From assembly GCF_029224025.1 (NCBI RefSeq), contig NZ_CP119392.1:2379001-2443000 (forward strand): DNA of 64,000 bases, in the 5' to 3' direction. The notes below the pieces were generated by a model. That model saw only the letters and a list, made by a program, of their open reading frames with translations. It was not told the DNA's origin and ran no database searches. The first letter of the stretch is position 1, and the number at the start of each line of letters is the position of its first letter. Position numbers and translations under genes: made by a program. Positions 24,608 through 32,166 of this stretch are shown here, piece by piece. The DNA is from Rhodanobacter sp. AS-Z3 (GTDB taxonomy: Bacteria > Pseudomonadota > Gammaproteobacteria > Xanthomonadales > Rhodanobacteraceae).

Positions 24608-24915
24608 GGACTGCTGAAACTTTGGGGTTGCTGTGTGCTTTGTTCGTCTTGTCCGGCTGTGCGACGACACCATCTAACGCTGCATTATCCGTCCGCGACG
24701 CGGATACTCGCATGGTCGCGTCCTGTCAGTTTCTCGGAGATGTGACTGGCAATTCTGGCTTTGGCGGAGTGGCAGCCAGTACAGGCGAAAAGAACGCGCA
24801 AACGGAAGCACGCGAAAAGGCCGCTCGGTTGGGAGCTACTGACATCGTATGGTCGAACTTGGATGGAGGATGGACGCCGAGCGTAAGCGGTAAGGCGTAT
24901 CGTTGCGCGAAGTGA
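24604..24915 (+). CDS. DUF4156-like lipoprotein
   Basis: A 103-residue lipoprotein: signal sequence ending in lipobox LSGC (Cys at residue 19), then a mature domain with CQFLGDVTGNSGFGG ... TEAREKAARLGATDIVW ... GKAYRCAK, the pattern of the DUF4156 family. It is probably anchored in the outer membrane. It is cargo-like: a lipoprotein at the end of a satellite element might alter the host surface, which is inference. Confidence 0.7.
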   Translation: MRTAETLGLLCALFVLSGCATTPSNAALSVRDADTRMVASCQFLGDVTGNSGFGGVAASTGEKNAQTEAREKAARLGATDIVWSNLDGGWTPSVSGKAYRCAK

Positions 24916-25048
24916 GGGCGAGAATGTCGGTCAACCTGCCAAAGCGGCTGCGATCCATGAGCATCGCGCCGTGCTGGCGGTATATTTGACGGTAGCGGAG
25001 AGCTTTCTCTATGGATGATTGGCTTCAGGAAAGCGTTTCGGGCCATGA

Positions 25049-25064
25049 TTCGATTCCGACCTAG
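25049..25064 (+). repeat. Direct repeat, copy 2 (putative attR of satellite-like element)
   Basis: TTCGATTCCGACCTAG, identical to 17164-17179. It lies after the last cargo gene and before the terminator and the host GGDEF-EAL gene. The distance between the repeats is 7.9 kb including the 1.2-kb IS. Confidence 0.68.
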
Positions 25065-25096
25065 CCATTGCTCGACAGGCTGCCAATCAGCCGCTG

Positions 25097-25121
25097 AAAA
25101 CCCGCCATCGGCGGGTTTTTT
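25097..25121 (+). terminator. Rho-independent terminator
   Basis: Stem AAAACCCGCC / GGCGGGTTTT with an ATC loop and a T-run. It is placed between the end of the satellite-like element and the convergent GGDEF-EAL gene. The A-run before the stem means it could work on both strands. Confidence 0.75.
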
Positions 25122-25177
25122 GTTGGCTTGAAATCGATCGGTGCAGAGTTGGCAATGGTGTCGCGGCCACCACGCAA

Positions 25178-27319
25178 TCAACAGCTTGGCGTGGTGGCGT
25201 CGTCGGTGCCGCCTGCGGCTACCGCGTGCTGAATCGCCCACTGCTGGAATTCATCTGCCGGTAACGGTTTGCAGATGAGGTATCCCTGCATAAGGTCGCA
25301 GCCGAGTTTCCGCAACACGGCTTCCTGCTCTTTCGTTTCGACGCCTTCGGCAATCGTGGTCATGCCCAGTCGCTGGCCCACCTCGATCACAAAACCCGCC
25401 AATGGATCGGCAACATCCGGTTGCAACGAGGTGACAAAGGAGCGGTCGATCTTCAACTCGTCCATGGGCAGTTGTTGCAGGTAGGAAAGTGACGAGTAAC
25501 CGGTACCGAAATCGTCCAGCGATAGCTGGAAGCCGATGGCGGAAAGTTGCTTCAGCGTCTGCAGTGCCGCGGGAAAGTCGGTCAACAGTGCACTTTCAGT
25601 CAATTCGAGCGTCAACTCCGACGGACTGACGTTGGCAGCGGCCATCTGCGCAGCAATGTTCGCTACAAATTGCGGGTGGGCAATTTGCCATGGGCTGATG
25701 TTGACCGAGATTCGGCCACCAAAATCGATTCCCAGCGACCTCCATTTGCGAAGGTGCTCGCAGGCGCGAGCAACCACCCACGCGCCGATGGCATGAATGA
25801 GCCCGGTTTCTTCGGCGATCGGAATGAAAGTAACCGGCGAGATCTGGCCCAGCGTGGCGTGGGTCCAGCGCAGCAAGGCCTCGGCACCGACCAGCCTTCC
25901 GTGCATGTCCACCTGAGGCTGGAAATGCAGCGAAAACTCGTGCCGTTCCAGCGCCTCGCGCAAGCCGCGCTCCAGGTCCATGCGTGCATCGGCCTCGCGT
26001 TGCATTTGCGGCAGAAACAGGCGCGCGGCATTTCGTCCGGCTGACTTGGCGCGATACAACGCAATGTCCGCACAGCGAACGACGTCGGTTGCGCCCTGAC
26101 CGTCGTGCGGAAATGCCGCCACGCCAATACTGGCGCCCACGCCTAGAAAGCGGCCGTCAATTGCCAGCGGCGTGGCAAGTCGCTGCAACAGGCTTTCGGC
26201 AATTTCCATCGCGCATGTGGCTGCGTGTTCCGGCGTGGCGTTGCTGGCACCAAGCAACATGATGAACTCGTCCCCACCCAGGCGGGCAACGGTGGCGTCG
26301 GATGGCGCCACTGCAAGCAGGGTATCGCCGATGCATTCCAGCACGCGGTCGCCCACCTGGTGTCCCAGCGAATCATTGATGGTCTTGAAGTTGTCCAGAT
26401 CGACCATCAACACCGCGCCGTACTGCTTGCGCTGGCTGGCTTCGACCAACAGATCAGTGAGGATGTACAGCGCACGCAGCCGATTCGGCAGGCCGGTCAA
26501 GGCGTCGTGATAGGCGGCATGGCGAAGGTCGAGTTCGGCCCTGCGCCGAGAGTTGGCCTCATCCCGCAATTCGCCGGCGATGGTTTCCAGTTGCAGGCTG
26601 CGTCGACGGATCTGGTCGGCCAGGGAGATGCCCATCAACAGCACAAACAACGGAAACGCAAACAGATCCAGCGGTGGGCTTCGCAGGTTCAGTGTCTTGA
26701 GCAGAATGAAGCTCCATGATCCGCCCATGACCAACATGGTCAGACACACAAGCAACATGCCGCCGCGCCAGCGTTCGCCGGCCAGGACTTGTCGCGCTGC
26801 GCTGTAGAACGTCCAGCCAATGACGAGGATGTCCAGCAGGCTGTATACATATCCGGCGGTCGAAATCGTGCGCTTGATGGTGAACAGCTGTTCACCCCAG
26901 GGCAGTACCATGCGCGGACCTTCTTCCAGCAGCGTATAGAACGCGCCATAGGGACTGCTCAGGTTGATCCAGAACATGCCCAGTGAAAGCAGGCAGAGCA
27001 TGCCGAGCAGGTAGCGGTTCATCGGCCTTTCCGTGTAGAAACCCACGAAAAACGCCAGTGACGGTAGCGTCAGCAAGGAGATGCCCGTCAACAGGCGCAC
27101 CGTTGGGACGGCCAACACAAGCGATGTAGTGACGTACTGGAATGCGCTTGCGATAGACAGCATTCCGACACATGCGCACAGCACGCTGAAAGCCAGATAG
27201 GTGCGATCCGTTCCGCCGCGCAGACCGACGATCAGATACTGCAGAGCCGCACCGCACACCAACACCCCGACTGCTATCAGGGCAACTGTGTAATAGCCGA
27301 AACTTGTTGGTTCAACCAT
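25178..27319 (-). CDS. Membrane-bound GGDEF-EAL cyclic-di-GMP protein
   Basis: 713 residues. The N-terminal 235 residues carry about seven transmembrane segments (for example YYTVALIAVGVLVCGAALQYLIVG and LFAFPLFVLLMGISLADQI), a sensor-like membrane domain. A short coiled helix leads into a GGDEF domain with intact LGGDEF near residue 350, then an EAL domain with EALLRW near 480 and LDDFGTGYSS near 590. Both catalytic signatures are present, so it may make or degrade c-di-GMP, or both depending on the signal. It is a single gene facing the satellite-like element. Confidence 0.92.
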   Translation of the reverse strand: MVEPTSFGYYTVALIAVGVLVCGAALQYLIVGLRGGTDRTYLAFSVLCACVGMLSIASAFQYVTTSLVLAVPTVRLLTGISLLTLPSLAFFVGFYTERPMNRYLLGMLCLLSLGMFWINLSSPYGAFYTLLEEGPRMVLPWGEQLFTIKRTISTAGYVYSLLDILVIGWTFYSAARQVLAGERWRGGMLLVCLTMLVMGGSWSFILLKTLNLRSPPLDLFAFPLFVLLMGISLADQIRRRSLQLETIAGELRDEANSRRRAELDLRHAAYHDALTGLPNRLRALYILTDLLVEASQRKQYGAVLMVDLDNFKTINDSLGHQVGDRVLECIGDTLLAVAPSDATVARLGGDEFIMLLGASNATPEHAATCAMEIAESLLQRLATPLAIDGRFLGVGASIGVAAFPHDGQGATDVVRCADIALYRAKSAGRNAARLFLPQMQREADARMDLERGLREALERHEFSLHFQPQVDMHGRLVGAEALLRWTHATLGQISPVTFIPIAEETGLIHAIGAWVVARACEHLRKWRSLGIDFGGRISVNISPWQIAHPQFVANIAAQMAAANVSPSELTLELTESALLTDFPAALQTLKQLSAIGFQLSLDDFGTGYSSLSYLQQLPMDELKIDRSFVTSLQPDVADPLAGFVIEVGQRLGMTTIAEGVETKEQEAVLRKLGCDLMQGYLICKPLPADEFQQWAIQHAVAAGGTDDATTPSC

Positions 27320-27407
27320 GCGCCCCCCGGTCTTCGCGTTTGGCGCTTCGATCCGTCGGTAGCAGCGTACGTCATGTGGTGCTCAAACAGCGAGTAGATT
27401 GCTCAGA

Positions 27408-27444
27408 CTCGTACTTTCGACACATAAGTACGAGAATTTATGTG
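27408..27444. promoter_or_regulatory. Two overlapping perfect inverted repeats upstream of the HU-like gene
   Basis: CTCGTACTT (27408-27416) pairs with AAGTACGAG (27426-27434), and CACATAA (27421-27427) pairs with TTATGTG (27438-27444). The two hairpins share bases and exclude each other. They lie between the divergent GGDEF-EAL and HU-like genes, about 90 bases from either start, where an operator or RNA switch could act. Confidence 0.5.
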
Positions 27445-27535
27445 CAAACCCGTTGGCGTAACCCTAAAATTCCCCTACATTCAGCGTGCCGTGAGGCATT
27501 CAAACATTCCATCACACCTAGACGAGGGGAAATCC

Positions 27536-27922
27536 ATGGCAAAGGCACTGAAAGCAGCAGCCAAGAGCAAGCCGGCACCGAAGGCCAAGGCCGCACCGGC
27601 AGCTCCGAAGCCGATCAAGGAAGCGCTGAACAAAACCAGCCTGGTGGCACACATCGTGGAAGCCAGCGGCGTGGTCGCCAAGGACGTCCGTGCCGTGCTT
27701 GCTGCACTGGAAGGCGCCGTTGCCGGTTCCATCCACAAGAAGGGCGCAGGCTCGTTCCAGCTGCCGGGTCTGCTGAAGATCACCTCGGTGAGCGTGCCGG
27801 CCAAGCCGAAGCGCAAGGGTATCAACCCGTTCACCAAGGAAGAGCAGTGGTTCGCGGCCAAGCCGGCGTCGGTCAAGGTCAAGATCCGCCCGCTGAAGAA
27901 GCTGAAGGACGCGGCGGCCTGA
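27536..27922 (+). CDS. HU-family DNA-binding protein with Lys/Ala/Pro-rich N-terminal tail
   Basis: A 128-residue nucleoid protein. Residues 1-30 are a Lys/Ala/Pro tail (KSKPAPKAKAAPAAPKP), histone-H1-like. Residues 32-125 are an HU/IHF fold (KTSLVAHIVEASGVVAKDVRAVLAAL ... GINPFTKEEQW). The ATG at 27536 has GAGGGGA about 8 bases before it. The extra tail is known in xanthomonad HU-like proteins. A terminator follows the gene. Confidence 0.85.
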   Translation: MAKALKAAAKSKPAPKAKAAPAAPKPIKEALNKTSLVAHIVEASGVVAKDVRAVLAALEGAVAGSIHKKGAGSFQLPGLLKITSVSVPAKPKRKGINPFTKEEQWFAAKPASVKVKIRPLKKLKDAAA

Positions 27923-27951
27923 TAGCTGCTGTTTACTCTGCGTCAATCATG

Positions 27952-27984
27952 AAAGTGCGACGGCCCGTCCGTCGCACTTTTTTT
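27952..27984 (+). terminator. Rho-independent terminator after the HU-like gene
   Basis: A 12-bp perfect stem AAAGTGCGACGG / CCGTCGCACTTT with loop CCCGT, followed by TTTT. It is directly downstream of the HU-like gene and close to the convergent tRNA-Leu. Confidence 0.88.
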
Positions 27985-28012
27985 GTGCGTCAGTAAGGCG
28001 TGGAAACGTGTT

Positions 28013-28099
28013 TGGTGCCCGAACCCGGAATCGAACCGGGATACCCGTGAGGGTGAGGGATTTTAAGTCCCTTGCGTCTACCAGTTTCGCCATTCGGGC
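28013..28099 (-). tRNA. tRNA-Leu (UAA anticodon)
   Basis: On the minus strand the 87-base sequence folds as a class II tRNA: acceptor GCCCGAA / TTCGGGC, genomically encoded CCA end (28013-28015), anticodon loop CTTAAAA with TAA, a long variable arm, and T-loop TTCGATT. The anticodon and long variable arm identify leucine. Confidence 0.95.
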
Positions 28100-28183
28100 C
28101 GGATGTCGGAGCAAACTGCAGCGTGGCTGCAGGCGGCGCGAATCGTAACATGCGCGCAGCAAGGGCCTGTCATTCGGGCCCGT

Positions 28184-29419
28184 TCAGAACAGACTCTTGA
28201 AGATGTGGATGCCGGCGCTGTACTCGCCGATGATCGTGCCGACGCTGACCAGGAAGAAGTTCAGCAAGGTGCGAGCGACCCGGTTCTTCCACCAGCCACT
28301 CCAATGCACGATGTCGTCGCGCAGGGTGTCGAAGTCGACTACGCGCGGTCGACGGGCCCAGGCCTCGGCCATCGCGCTGATGCCGCCGGCGGGAATGCCG
28401 GGGCGAAACGGTTTGATCGGCGCGGCGATGAAGGCCGCCAGGATACTGACCGGATGACCGCCAGCGAGCAGCGCGCCCACTGCAGCGAAGCCACCGGTGA
28501 ACAACACCCAGTCACGCAGGGCCTGCGTGCCGAGCGCAGTGTTCTGATGGAACGCCCAGGCAATCGCGGCGAAAACCAGCAGCACCAGCGCCACGGCCAG
28601 CCACTTCGGCCAGCGCGCCTTCGGTGGTGACAGCGCCAGTTCGGTGACTGTGCTGGCGGGATCGTCCTGCTGCTCGCGCAGCAGCGCGCACATGCCCTTG
28701 AGATGGCCGGCACCAATCACCACCAGCACGCGGCGTGGTTCGGTGGTGGCCGAACGAGCGGCCTCCTGGCGAAGGCGTGCGGCCATGAACGCATCGCGTT
28801 CGCCAATCAAGCTGTTGTAGAGCGGCTTGGAACCGTTGGCGAATTCACTGAAGGCGCTTTCGAGCAAGTCTTCCTGCTTGAGCTTTTCGATCTCGCCTTG
28901 TTCGATGTCTTCGCGATCAAACACGCTGGCCAGCAAGCCGCCGAGCAGGCCGAAGCGCTGCCAGAAACCCACGCTGCGCCAGGCGCGCTTCAGCGTGGTG
29001 CCGACTTCGCGATCGATCAGCCACAGCGGCAGCTGGCGTTTGTCCGCACCGTCCATGGCGGCTTTCATCTCCGCGCCGGGCTGGATACCGGACTGGTCGG
29101 CCAGGCGTTTCTGGAACGTTGACAGCACCAGGCTCGCAGCGACCATGCCGGCCTTGCCCTCGCGGATGACCTTGAACAGATCGAGCTGCCTGAAGGCCTC
29201 GGGGTCACGCATGCTTTGCGCGCGGCTATCGCAGAGTTCCACCGCCACCGCGTCGAAGTGCTCGTGATCGAGCATGGCTTCGACCGCTTCCATGCTGCTG
29301 CGCGATACGTGGGCGGTGCCCAGCACCACGTACTCCACGCCCTCGCGCTGCACCCGTTCGATTGGCTGGCCATCCAGCGCAGCAGGCAAGGCGATGACTT
29401 CGGTTTCAGGAACACTCAT
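28184..29419 (-). CDS. TraB/GumN-family membrane protein
   Basis: A 411-residue TraB-domain protein. Family motifs: GTAHVS near residue 34, VAVELC near 58, GERDAFMAARL near 206, and GAGHLKGM near 236. The C-terminal 150 residues hold about four transmembrane segments (WLAVALVLLVFAAIAWAF, DWVLFTGGFAAVGALLAGG, others). Proteins of this kind are thought to be membrane metalloproteases related to the pheromone-shutdown protein TraB; the substrate here is unknown. It is a single gene between tRNA-Leu and aguB. Confidence 0.82.
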   Translation of the reverse strand: MSVPETEVIALPAALDGQPIERVQREGVEYVVLGTAHVSRSSMEAVEAMLDHEHFDAVAVELCDSRAQSMRDPEAFRQLDLFKVIREGKAGMVAASLVLSTFQKRLADQSGIQPGAEMKAAMDGADKRQLPLWLIDREVGTTLKRAWRSVGFWQRFGLLGGLLASVFDREDIEQGEIEKLKQEDLLESAFSEFANGSKPLYNSLIGERDAFMAARLRQEAARSATTEPRRVLVVIGAGHLKGMCALLREQQDDPASTVTELALSPPKARWPKWLAVALVLLVFAAIAWAFHQNTALGTQALRDWVLFTGGFAAVGALLAGGHPVSILAAFIAAPIKPFRPGIPAGGISAMAEAWARRPRVVDFDTLRDDIVHWSGWWKNRVARTLLNFFLVSVGTIIGEYSAGIHIFKSLF

Positions 29420-29508
29420 GCGATCAGCCGGCCGGTTTCAGGTGGAAATTCAAGCATGGGGACGATCGCCATGCGGAACAAGCAAGCACATCCTGTGCTC
29501 GCACGGAT

Positions 29509-30399
29509 TCAGTCGCGGTAGCGCTTGAGCAGGTCGGCATACGCATCGATGCGGCGATCGCGCAGGAACGGCCAGATCCGCCGCACATGCTCGCTGCGCG
29601 CCAGGTCAACCTCGGCCAGCAGCAGTTCCCGGCCGTTGGTGCCGGCCTGGGCCAGATACTCGCCCTGCGGGCCCGCAACAAAGCTTGAACCCCAGAACTG
29701 GATACCGGCGCCGACTGCGCTCGGATCGGCTTCATAACCGGTACGGTTGCATGACAACAGCGGCAAACCGTTGGCTACCGCATGGCCCCGCTGCACGGTG
29801 ATCCAGGCATCGCGCTGGCGATCCTTCTCGGCCTGGTCGTCGTTCGGGTCCCAACCAATGGCGGTGGGGTAGAGCAGCAATTCAGCGCCGGCGAGCGCCA
29901 TCAGGCGCGCCGCTTCCGGATACCACTGGTCCCAGCACACCAGCACGCCGAGGCGGCCGACTGAAGTGTTGATCGGTTCGAAGCCAAGGTCGCCCGGGGT
30001 GAAGTAGAACTTTTCGTAAAAGGCGGGATCGTCGGGAATGTGCATCTTGCGATACTTGCCGGCGATCTCTGCGGAGCGATCGAAAACCACGGCGGTGTTG
30101 TGATATAGCCCGGTCGCGCGCTTCTCGAACAGCGAGGCGACCACCACCAGTTGCAGTTCCTCGGCCAGCTTGCCGATGCGCTCGGTGCCGGGGCCGGGAA
30201 TCGTTTCGGCCTGATCAAACACTTCGACCGACTCGTGCTGGCAGAAGTACGGTCCATTATGCAGTTCCTGCAGCAATACCAGTTCGGCACCGGCCTTGGC
30301 AGCCTCGCGCAGGCCGGCCTCGATCGCGTCGAGGTTGGCGTTGCGGCTGCCGCGGTCGGTTTCTTGCAGCAGCGCAACCTTGAGGGTCTTGCGGGTCAT
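29509..30399 (-). CDS. aguB: N-carbamoylputrescine amidase
   Basis: Hydrolyses N-carbamoylputrescine to putrescine, CO2 and ammonia, the last step of the agmatine route. 296 residues, nitrilase superfamily. The Glu-Lys-Cys triad is visible in LLQELHNGPYFCQ, KYRKMHIPDDP, and LVCWDQWYPEAARLMA. The long YEKFYFTPGDLGF segment is typical of AguB. It is 59 bases downstream of aguA on the same strand, so the two enzymes of the pathway are made together. Confidence 0.93.
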   Translation of the reverse strand: MTRKTLKVALLQETDRGSRNANLDAIEAGLREAAKAGAELVLLQELHNGPYFCQHESVEVFDQAETIPGPGTERIGKLAEELQLVVVASLFEKRATGLYHNTAVVFDRSAEIAGKYRKMHIPDDPAFYEKFYFTPGDLGFEPINTSVGRLGVLVCWDQWYPEAARLMALAGAELLLYPTAIGWDPNDDQAEKDRQRDAWITVQRGHAVANGLPLLSCNRTGYEADPSAVGAGIQFWGSSFVAGPQGEYLAQAGTNGRELLLAEVDLARSEHVRRIWPFLRDRRIDAYADLLKRYRD

Positions 30400-30458
30400 C
30401 GGGGCTATCCTGGGCGTGGCGCCAGCTGGAACAGACCCCGCAGTTTAGCCGATGCGGG

Positions 30459-31493
30459 TCAGGCCAGCCCGGCCGGCAGCTGCATGGTGATGCAGTGCAG
30501 GCTGCCGTTCTGCCAGATCAGCGGGCGACAGGGCACCTGCACGATTTCGCGGCCCGGATGGGCGCTGCCGATGATGCGGGCGGCTTCTGCATCGGCCGGA
30601 TCGTCGTAGGCGGGCACCAGCACGGCGCCGTTGACGATCAGATAGTTCGCGTAGGACGCGGCGAGACGGCGGCCTTCATCGATGATTGGTTGCGCCCACG
30701 GCAATGGATGCAACTGATACGGGCGACCATCCACCGTGCGCAGTGTGGCCAGCTCGGCGGCCATGCGCTGCAATTCGTCGTGGTGCGGATCGCTGGCGTC
30801 ATCGCAGGCCTGGAACACGATGCGATCACCCGGCGCAAAGCGGGCGAGCGTGTCGATGTGGGCGTCGGTGTCGTCACCTTCGAGATAACCGTAATCCAGC
30901 CACAACACGCGCTTGGCGTGCAGGCCATCGCTGAGGATCGCGCTCATTTCCTCGCGCGACTGCTCCGGATGCCGCTGCACCAGGCAACGCCAGGTGGTCA
31001 GGATGGTGCCGGCGCCGTCGCTTTCGATGCCGCCGCCTTCGAGTGCCCAGTCGATGCGCTTGTGTGCTGCATGGCCAAATACGCCAGCTCCGACCAGGCC
31101 CGCGACCAGCGCGTCGTCTTGCTCGGCACCGAACTTGCCACCCCAGCCGGTGAAACGGAAATCAGTGAGCTGGAAGCCGGCGTCGCCGCCCTTCAAGGTG
31201 ATCGGACCGGAATCACGCAGCCAGGTGTCGTCGTAGGGCAGGGTGATGCAGCGTACTTTCGACAGCGTCACGCCGGCATCCGCCAGCAGGCCTTCCACGT
31301 GAGTTCGCAACGCCGCGTCGGCAACCACGATGATCAACGACTGGAAACGGGTGACCGCAGCAGCCAGTGCCACGTAGGTGCTCTCGACCGAGGCCAGCCG
31401 GTCGGCCCAGTCGGTATCGGCGTGCGGCCAGGCGATCAGTACGGCGGATTGCGGTTCCCATTCGGCGGGCAGGCGCAAGTTGTGGTCGGTCAT
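30459..31493 (-). CDS. aguA: Agmatine deiminase
   Basis: Converts agmatine to N-carbamoylputrescine. 344 residues, guanidino-group-modifying fold. Key stretches: DDTWLRDSGP (substrate Asp), EGGGIESDGAG, DTDAHIDTLARF, ANYLIVNGAVLVPAYDD, and the catalytic Cys in NGSLHCITMQ at the C-terminus. It is the first gene of an aguA-aguB unit. It is preceded by a bidirectional hairpin that separates it from the periplasmic protein gene. Confidence 0.94.
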   Translation of the reverse strand: MTDHNLRLPAEWEPQSAVLIAWPHADTDWADRLASVESTYVALAAAVTRFQSLIIVVADAALRTHVEGLLADAGVTLSKVRCITLPYDDTWLRDSGPITLKGGDAGFQLTDFRFTGWGGKFGAEQDDALVAGLVGAGVFGHAAHKRIDWALEGGGIESDGAGTILTTWRCLVQRHPEQSREEMSAILSDGLHAKRVLWLDYGYLEGDDTDAHIDTLARFAPGDRIVFQACDDASDPHHDELQRMAAELATLRTVDGRPYQLHPLPWAQPIIDEGRRLAASYANYLIVNGAVLVPAYDDPADAEAARIIGSAHPGREIVQVPCRPLIWQNGSLHCITMQLPAGLA

Positions 31494-31566
31494 GCGGGAC
31501 AGTCTCGTGGACAGGCGGTATGGCGTACGACCGCAAAGTGTACGACGAGGTGGGCACGCTTACACA

Positions 31567-31600
31567 AAAACGCGGCCCGCATTGCTGCGGGCCGCGTTTT
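31567..31600 (-). terminator. Rho-independent terminator
   Basis: A 15-bp stem AAAACGCGGCCCGCA / TGCGGGCCGCGTTTT with loop TTGC. It has A/T runs on both sides and could act on both strands, ending the gene at 31611-31973. Confidence 0.85.
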
Positions 31601-31610
31601 CATCAGCGAA

Positions 31611-31973
31611 TCAGTGGATCGCCGAAGGATCGGTGTTATTGCCTGCCGGCGTATTCAGCACCGAGTGGATCACGTGGCTGTGTTCGAAGTAAACGATGAA
31701 GTTCGCGTACTCCCAGCGGTTGATCTGTGGGTGCTTGCTGGTGTCGCCACCACGTGGTGACAGCTTGCGTTGCGGTGCGCCCCAGGTCTTCTCGACCTGG
31801 CTCATGCTCAAGCCGCGGCGGGGCAGGTTCATGCCCTTTTCCTGCTGCACACGGTGCACCAGCAGGCTGTCGCCGTGCTTGTGCTGTGCCGCCACGGCGT
31901 TCTGCGGCGCGGCGAAGGCAGCGGCCGCCGCCAGTACGACGACGATTGGCAAAATAGTAGTGAACTTGACCAT
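31611..31973 (-). CDS. Small exported protein of unknown function
   Basis: A 120-residue protein with a signal peptide (FTTILPIVVVLAAAAAFAAPQNAVAA). The mature domain (VHRVQQEKGMNLPRRGLSMSQVEKTWGAP ... INRWEYANFIVYFEHSHVIHSVL) has the layout of small envelope proteins with a SmpA/OmlA-like two-helix plus sheet pattern (GLSMSQVEKTWGAP resembles the gMs..eV...lG.P motif). It is probably periplasmic. No cysteine lipobox is present. Confidence 0.65.
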   Translation of the reverse strand: MVKFTTILPIVVVLAAAAAFAAPQNAVAAQHKHGDSLLVHRVQQEKGMNLPRRGLSMSQVEKTWGAPQRKLSPRGGDTSKHPQINRWEYANFIVYFEHSHVIHSVLNTPAGNNTDPSAIH

Positions 31974-32166
31974 CGGTTCCCCTCTCCCTGCAAGGCTGTA
32001 TGCGGCGTCGTTGTAGCAGAAGTAACCATGCTACGCCATGTCGGAGGCGAACGATTGCGATGGATTCGGCATTCGCTCACACCCGGTGATTGGTCGAGAA
32101 TAACCCGTTCGCCGCTATCATGGGCGGCTGCGGGCAACGACCCGCCCGCTTCAGTCCGGGTTTTTC

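Noticed and set aside
31982..32166. Riboswitch-like leader before yheS
   Set aside because: No conserved aptamer motif or terminator/antiterminator pair could be found in the 190-base spacer.
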